From positions 1 through 8,947 of the forward strand of contig CANLCA010000086.1 in the NCBI GenBank assembly GCA_947487925.1: a stretch of DNA of 8,947 nucleotides, written 5' to 3'. The notes beneath the pieces are model-generated. The model worked only from the letters and a program-made list of their open reading frames with translations. It was not told the DNA's origin and did not search any database. Source of the stretch: Verrucomicrobiales bacterium. GTDB lineage: Bacteria; Verrucomicrobiota; Verrucomicrobiia; Limisphaerales; F1-80-MAGS106. Position numbers and translations under genes: made by a program. This document shows, one piece after another, positions 7,388 to 8,947 of this stretch (position 1 is its first letter; each line of letters opens with the position of its first letter).

Positions 7388-7400
7388 CGGAACGGTTCCG
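7388..7400. repeat. Short palindrome just after the 118-residue gene
   Basis: CGGAAC-G-GTTCCG is a perfect inverted repeat around a single base, 11 nt after the stop at 7376. As RNA it could form only a 5-bp stem with a CGG loop, and no T-run follows, so it is not a convincing intrinsic terminator. A dimeric-protein binding site is equally possible. Confidence 0.4.
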
Positions 7401-7620
7401 TGTCTGCCGCTGGAAATTGGTAATCCTCACTTTCGACAACGGGGCGACATTGCCACTCTCCCCAGAGCTCCTGCCCTCGTCGGGTCGCGAAGAGGTCTCG
7501 GCTGCGTAGGCTTGGAATCGAATTGGTTGACAGCCAAAGCCGATCGCGCTGTGATCATGAACGACACCCCCACAGAAGTCATCCTGACAAAGGGCAATTG
7601 GGCGGGGTGAAGATTGACAA

Positions 7621-7641
7621 AAGCCTGGATGAGAGAGGCTT
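7621..7641. repeat. Inverted repeat, 6-bp arms
   Basis: AAGCCT (7621-7626) and AGGCTT (7636-7641) are perfect reverse complements separated by 9 bases. TTGAC words flank both sides (7614-7618 and 7640-7644). No T-run follows. The arms are short enough to arise by chance in a 500-bp noncoding stretch. Confidence 0.35.
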
Positions 7642-7846
7642 GACGAGGAATGAGGCATATCGTTCATGGATCTGGCGGGCGACTTGGAACGACTTTATCT
7701 CCAGGATCTTGCAAAGATTCGCCCTGGGCAACTGCCCTCTTAAGGGGACTGTTCTGTGATCCGATGTCGCAACCCGAGCGTTCGTTCTTCCCGCTTCGTC
7801 GAGGAACGGAGACGGGACATCTTGGAGACGCACGCGTTTCCTCGAA

Positions 7847-7867
7847 AGGGTCGCACCCTGACAGGGT
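7847..7867. repeat. Alternating hairpin AGGGT-ACCCT-AGGGT upstream of the last gene
   Basis: AGGGT (7847-7851), ACCCT (7855-7859) and AGGGT (7863-7867) are spaced by CGC and GAC. The middle arm can pair with either neighbour, giving two mutually exclusive 5-bp, 3-nt-loop hairpins. GAAA (7844-7847) and TTTC (7871-7874) could add an outer stem. It ends 16 bp before the preferred GTG start of the cytochrome gene, so it falls in or near its leader. Confidence 0.4.
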
Positions 7868-7883
7868 CGATTTCTTCCAAGGT

Positions 7884-8947
7884 GTGAGCCACCGTGGCCT
7901 TCAACATGGAATGTGGCTATTACTGGCGATGTGGCTGATGACGTCTGTGGCGGCCGTTTGGGCCGGAGAACCGAGACCCTCAACTTCCGTCCCGACTTCC
8001 TCTTCCCGGTTCGAGGAAGAACTCACCCGCGCTGCGGCGCCACTTCTCAAACAGTTCTGCTTTGAGTGCCACGGCAGCAAAAAGCAGAAAGCGGATGTGA
8101 ATCTTGAGCGTCTCGTATCAGCCCCTGAATTGGCGGGTCGCTTCAAGACCTGGGAGAGAGTCATCAAGGTGCTCGAGGAGAAGGAAATGCCCCCGGAAGA
8201 GAACTCGCAACCAAGCCCTGCCCAGAGGCGGAAGCTGGTCGCGAGCCTCCGGAGCAGCCTAGGAGACTTTGTTCGACGGGAGGCGGGAGATCCGGGAAGA
8301 GTGGCCCTGCGCCACCTGACGAGCGCTGAGTATGCTTATACCTTGCGCGATCTTACGGGCCTCGACCTTGGCCTGGAACGAGGGTTTGTCAACGACGCGG
8401 TAGGAGGCGAGGGGTTCTCGAATGTGGGCGACACGCAGTTCCTCCAGGATTCGACCCTCGAACGTTACCTGGAAGCCGCAAAGATCGTCGCCTCCCATGC
8501 GGTGGTCGGCGCAGGACCCTTGCGGTTCTCTGGGAATCCCGACAAGACGGGACAGGAACTCTCGGCTATCCATCGCATCGACGAGATCTACCGGCAACAC
8601 GGTTTCAGGACCGGATCGGGCGAAGGCGGTGAAGCTTATGGAACGGATTATTATGCCAAAGCCTTTTATGCCGCATGGCGCTTCCGTTACCGAAGCGAAC
8701 TTGGTCTTGGCAAACTGACCCTGCCCTTGCTCGCACGGGAAGAATCGGTGAACGGTCGTTTCGCTGAGCACCTCTGGACGGTGCTCCATGAACCTTCAAA
8801 CTCCGCCCTTGTTTCCGAAGTGAAAACGGTGTGGTCGAATCTTCCTCGACCCAAAGAGCGCAGCCACAATGAGCGGGTGTGGATCCGGGAGAAATGCGAT
8901 GCTCTTGGAAACCGGCTTCGGGAGTGGCAAATGGGCCTTGCCCCGCA
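7884..8947 (+). CDS. Secreted PSCyt1/DUF1587-type cytochrome, 3'-truncated by the window edge
   Basis: The frame stays open from 7764 to the last base; 354 residues are visible from the GTG at 7884. Residues 1-27 are a signal peptide (Arg4, core WLLLAMWLMTSVAAV, cleavage near VWA). A planctomycete-type cytochrome c domain follows (about 45-130): LLKQFCFECHGSKKQKADVNLE has the heme motif CFECH (59-63), and EEKEMPPEE gives Met102 as likely axial ligand. RHLTSAEYAYTLRDLTGLDL (143-162) resembles the opening of DUF1587, the domain that follows PSCyt1 in a widespread class of large cytochromes, usually with DUF1592, DUF1588 and DUF1585 further on; these would lie beyond the edge. The region 175-354 (NVGDTQFLQD, GTDYYAKAFYAAWRFRYR) is not a domain I can name. 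The start is uncertain. GTG 7884 is preferred because it supplies a basic n-region. ATG 7911 starts directly in the hydrophobic core, and ATG 7764 would bury the signal peptide; none has a good ribosome binding site. Confidence 0.85.
   Translation, partial: MSHRGLQHGMWLLLAMWLMTSVAAVWAGEPRPSTSVPTSSSRFEEELTRAAAPLLKQFCFECHGSKKQKADVNLERLVSAPELAGRFKTWERVIKVLEEKEMPPEENSQPSPAQRRKLVASLRSSLGDFVRREAGDPGRVALRHLTSAEYAYTLRDLTGLDLGLERGFVNDAVGGEGFSNVGDTQFLQDSTLERYLEAAKIVASHAVVGAGPLRFSGNPDKTGQELSAIHRIDEIYRQHGFRTGSGEGGEAYGTDYYAKAFYAAWRFRYRSELGLGKLTLPLLAREESVNGRFAEHLWTVLHEPSNSALVSEVKTVWSNLPRPKERSHNERVWIREKCDALGNRLREWQMGLAP

Larger units (their letters stand above)
7377..7883. other. About 500 bp without a convincing gene
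   Basis: No reading frame here shows a recognisable family, ribosome binding site or consistent codon use. Open frames on both strands (for example + 7523-7759 and - 7152-7667) are low in complexity of signal, rich in Arg/Ser/Pro, and look like out-of-frame readings. A 25-codon + frame at 7666-7743 starting MDLAGDLERLYL reads more like protein than its surroundings. It has no ribosome binding site and cannot be called. The stretch contains a 13-bp palindrome at 7388-7400, an inverted repeat at 7621-7641 and overlapping hairpins at 7847-7867. It may be the untranslated leader of the downstream cytochrome gene plus a decayed gene or a dispersed repeat. Confidence 0.5.

Noticed and set aside
7152..7667. 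171-residue reading frame on the - strand
   Set aside because: It overlaps the coupled 118-residue gene in antisense, has a Ser/Arg-rich composition with no recognisable motif, and no ribosome binding site was seen.
7726..7747. GGGCAACTGCCC followed by CCCTCTTAAGGG as a terminator
   Set aside because: Stems are only 4-5 bp with competing pairings and no T-run follows.
7579..7983. 134-residue reading frame on the - strand
   Set aside because: It runs antisense into the signal-peptide region of the cytochrome gene and has a composition typical of a shadow frame.

Overview
The window is a GC-rich piece of bacterial chromosome that most likely comes from a member of the Planctomycetes-Verrucomicrobia-Chlamydiae group, with Verrucomicrobia favoured. 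The main reason is the right half. It carries a DUF1549/DUF1553 heme protein, a Tat-exported DUF1501 protein and a second large secreted cytochrome of the PSCyt1/DUF1587 type, families that are strongly expanded in that group. The lineage call is inference from gene content, because no rRNA or other phylogenetic marker is present.

Left part (1-2545): central carbon metabolism. A xylose-isomerase-family TIM-barrel gene enters from the left edge on the + strand and lacks its N-terminal part. It meets deoC (deoxyribose-phosphate aldolase, - strand) tail to tail, and their stop codons share four bases. Upstream of deoC on the same strand lies mdh (malate dehydrogenase), 46 bp away, so mdh-deoC is probably one transcript. 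The isomerase-like protein keeps most metal-site residues of xylose isomerase. One aspartate is replaced by histidine and a substrate-pocket phenylalanine appears to be missing, so its sugar may not be xylose.

Middle (2546-2808): the divergent intergenic region between mdh and the secreted-protein cluster. It holds a three-copy 14-bp tandem repeat.

Right part (2809-8947): a secreted-protein cluster, all on the + strand. A DUF1549/DUF1553 protein with one CxxCH heme site and an inserted F5/8-type-C (discoidin-like) domain is followed after 3 bp by a DUF1501 protein with a twin-arginine signal. A 118-residue protein of unknown function then starts inside the DUF1501 stop codon (ATGA overlap) behind a good ribosome binding site. 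About 500 bp without a convincing gene follow, carrying short inverted repeats. A second exported heme protein then runs off the right edge. DUF1553/DUF1501 pairs are widespread in these bacteria, but their biochemical role is not established. Association with polysaccharide breakdown or envelope redox chemistry has been proposed. The carbohydrate-binding-like insert here fits a polysaccharide or surface role, but that remains inference.

No tRNA, rRNA, CRISPR array, transposase or phage gene was recognised.
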